A stretch of 5,964 bases of DNA from an uncultured Oscillospiraceae bacterium (lineage in GTDB: Bacteria > Bacillota > Clostridia > Oscillospirales > Oscillospiraceae), in assembly GCA_910587255.1 (NCBI GenBank), contig CAJUKT010000032.1:1-5964 (forward strand), given 5' to 3'. This document shows, in pieces, positions 5,138 to 5,964 of the stretch (positions are counted from its first letter, which is position 1; each line of letters begins with the position of its first letter). The position numbers and the translations under genes were made by a program. The notes below the pieces were generated by a model, which saw only the letters and a program-made list of their open reading frames with translations, searched no databases and was not told the origin of the DNA.

Positions 5138-5964
5138 ATGAAACACAAGCATTTTAACCGTCTGCTGTCCATGCTGCTGGTGGTAGCCACGCTGTTCGGC
5201 ATGATGGCGCTCCCGGCCAATGCCGCGTCCCTCGGTGACAGCGGCACCGTTACCGTCCAACAGGCCGGGTACGGCAACTATCTGAGCAGAAGCACAGGCG
5301 GCACCATCGGGGGCGGCTACTGGAAGTACACCAGCAATGACGGGCTGACCGGAGCTGCCTACTGCGTCAACCACGGGCTGAAAGGGGTATCTCCCTCCAA
5401 GGCCCTGACCGTACAGGAGTACAACCGGAATCCCAAGACCATGGGGGCCTTTGCCAATGGTTATCCCAACCGCACGTTGGAGCAGTTCAAGGAGCTTCAC
5501 GCCGATGATGTGCGGGGCATCGCCAATCTCACCGAGGACGAGTACAAGTACGCTACCCAGGCGGCGATTTGGGCCACCTGCGGACAGCTTGCGGTCCCCG
5601 GTACGTCCTTTACGGCGGGGCGTGAAACGCTCGCCACGCCCACCTCAGACGCGCAGAAAATCCGGGTGTTTGACAGCGTAAAGGCTATCCTGCGCCTTGC
5701 CAACGGCTGGACAAAGTACCTCTATACCGGGATGTACCTCCGGGCCGAGGAAAACCAGGATGTGCGCGGCGTGGAGGTTGTCAACGAGTACGGTTTGGAG
5801 GGCGCTGCCGCCAGCGGTGAGGACGGCATCAAAAAGGAAACCATCAACGGGAAGCAGTATTACACCCGCGTGATGTATGTGGCCTCCGCCACCACCGCCT
5901 GGATCGACGGCTACAAGACCAAGGTGTACTCCACCGACGCCCCCGCTGGCACCATTTTTGTGGC
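5138..5964 (+). CDS. TQXA thioester-domain surface adhesin, 3' truncated by window edge
   Basis: 275 complete codons are visible and the frame is open to the edge. Residues 1-29 are a signal peptide (basic start, hydrophobic core, ANA before AS). Residues about 40-190 resemble the thioester (TQXA) domain of Gram-positive adhesins: Cys76 in GAAYCVNHG and Gln141 in YATQAAIWAT are the pair expected to form an intramolecular Cys-Gln thioester. In characterised members that bond reacts with host-protein lysines. Residues 190-275 continue into a beta-rich region of unknown type. Family members usually continue with CnaB-like isopeptide repeats and a sorting signal, which are outside the window. The start at 5138 has GAAAGGAG at 5119-5126 with a rather long 11-nt gap; the in-frame ATG at 5114 lacks a ribosome binding site. 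It is the likely substrate of the sortase upstream, but this is inference. Confidence 0.88.
   Translation, partial: MKHKHFNRLLSMLLVVATLFGMMALPANAASLGDSGTVTVQQAGYGNYLSRSTGGTIGGGYWKYTSNDGLTGAAYCVNHGLKGVSPSKALTVQEYNRNPKTMGAFANGYPNRTLEQFKELHADDVRGIANLTEDEYKYATQAAIWATCGQLAVPGTSFTAGRETLATPTSDAQKIRVFDSVKAILRLANGWTKYLYTGMYLRAEENQDVRGVEVVNEYGLEGAAASGEDGIKKETINGKQYYTRVMYVASATTAWIDGYKTKVYSTDAPAGTIFV

Noticed and set aside
1..5964. CRISPR array, tRNA, rRNA or insertion sequence
   Set aside because: No regularly spaced repeats, tRNA-like cloverleaf, rRNA motif, transposase frame or terminal inverted repeats were seen.

Overview
The window looks like part of an integrative or conjugative element (or a large plasmid) from a GC-rich gut Clostridia (Oscillospiraceae/Lachnospiraceae-type) Firmicute. 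The reasons are strong AAGGAGG-type ribosome binding sites, high third-position GC, low-GC intergenic promoters, a RepA_N/DUF6017 replication initiator followed by a DUF3846 gene, and a cargo of Gram-positive surface proteins. All genes are on the + strand. No conjugation or integrase gene is visible, so the type of element is inferred from gene content.

Layout. Positions 1-300 hold the possible tail of an upstream gene, a strong intrinsic terminator (151-191), then a second terminator (232-267) that overlaps a three-codon open reading frame with its own ribosome binding site. This second terminator lies directly in front of the repA Shine-Dalgarno. Positions 301-1687 hold repA and a DUF3846 gene. 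The low-complexity linker of repA carries a 2 x 48 bp imperfect tandem repeat with nested palindromes, a candidate origin. Positions 1794-3655 hold two translationally coupled secreted proteins: a membrane-anchored repeat/stalk protein and a sortase. No terminator was found between repA and the sortase, so 301-3655 could be one transcript.

A low-GC gap with a good sigma-A-like promoter (3730-3763) and a palindrome near the expected transcription start precedes a secreted protein (3820-4941) that fuses a copper-amine-oxidase-N/stalk-like domain to a transglutaminase-like domain with an apparent Cys-His-Asp triad. Two terminators follow (5006-5045 and 5073-5106). After them a TQXA thioester-domain surface protein begins at 5138 and runs off the window; it has candidate thioester residues Cys76 and Gln141.

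How the genes may work together. RepA would replicate the element. The other products form a cell-envelope module: an anchored stalk protein, a sortase to attach or polymerise LPxTG-type substrates, a transglutaminase-like enzyme, and a thioester adhesin of a class that can bond covalently to host proteins. The sortase substrate is probably the thioester protein beyond the window edge, but its C-terminus is not visible. A recurring feature is an intrinsic terminator immediately upstream of a gene with no room for a promoter after it (repA and the thioester gene). This suggests readthrough, attenuation or antitermination control.
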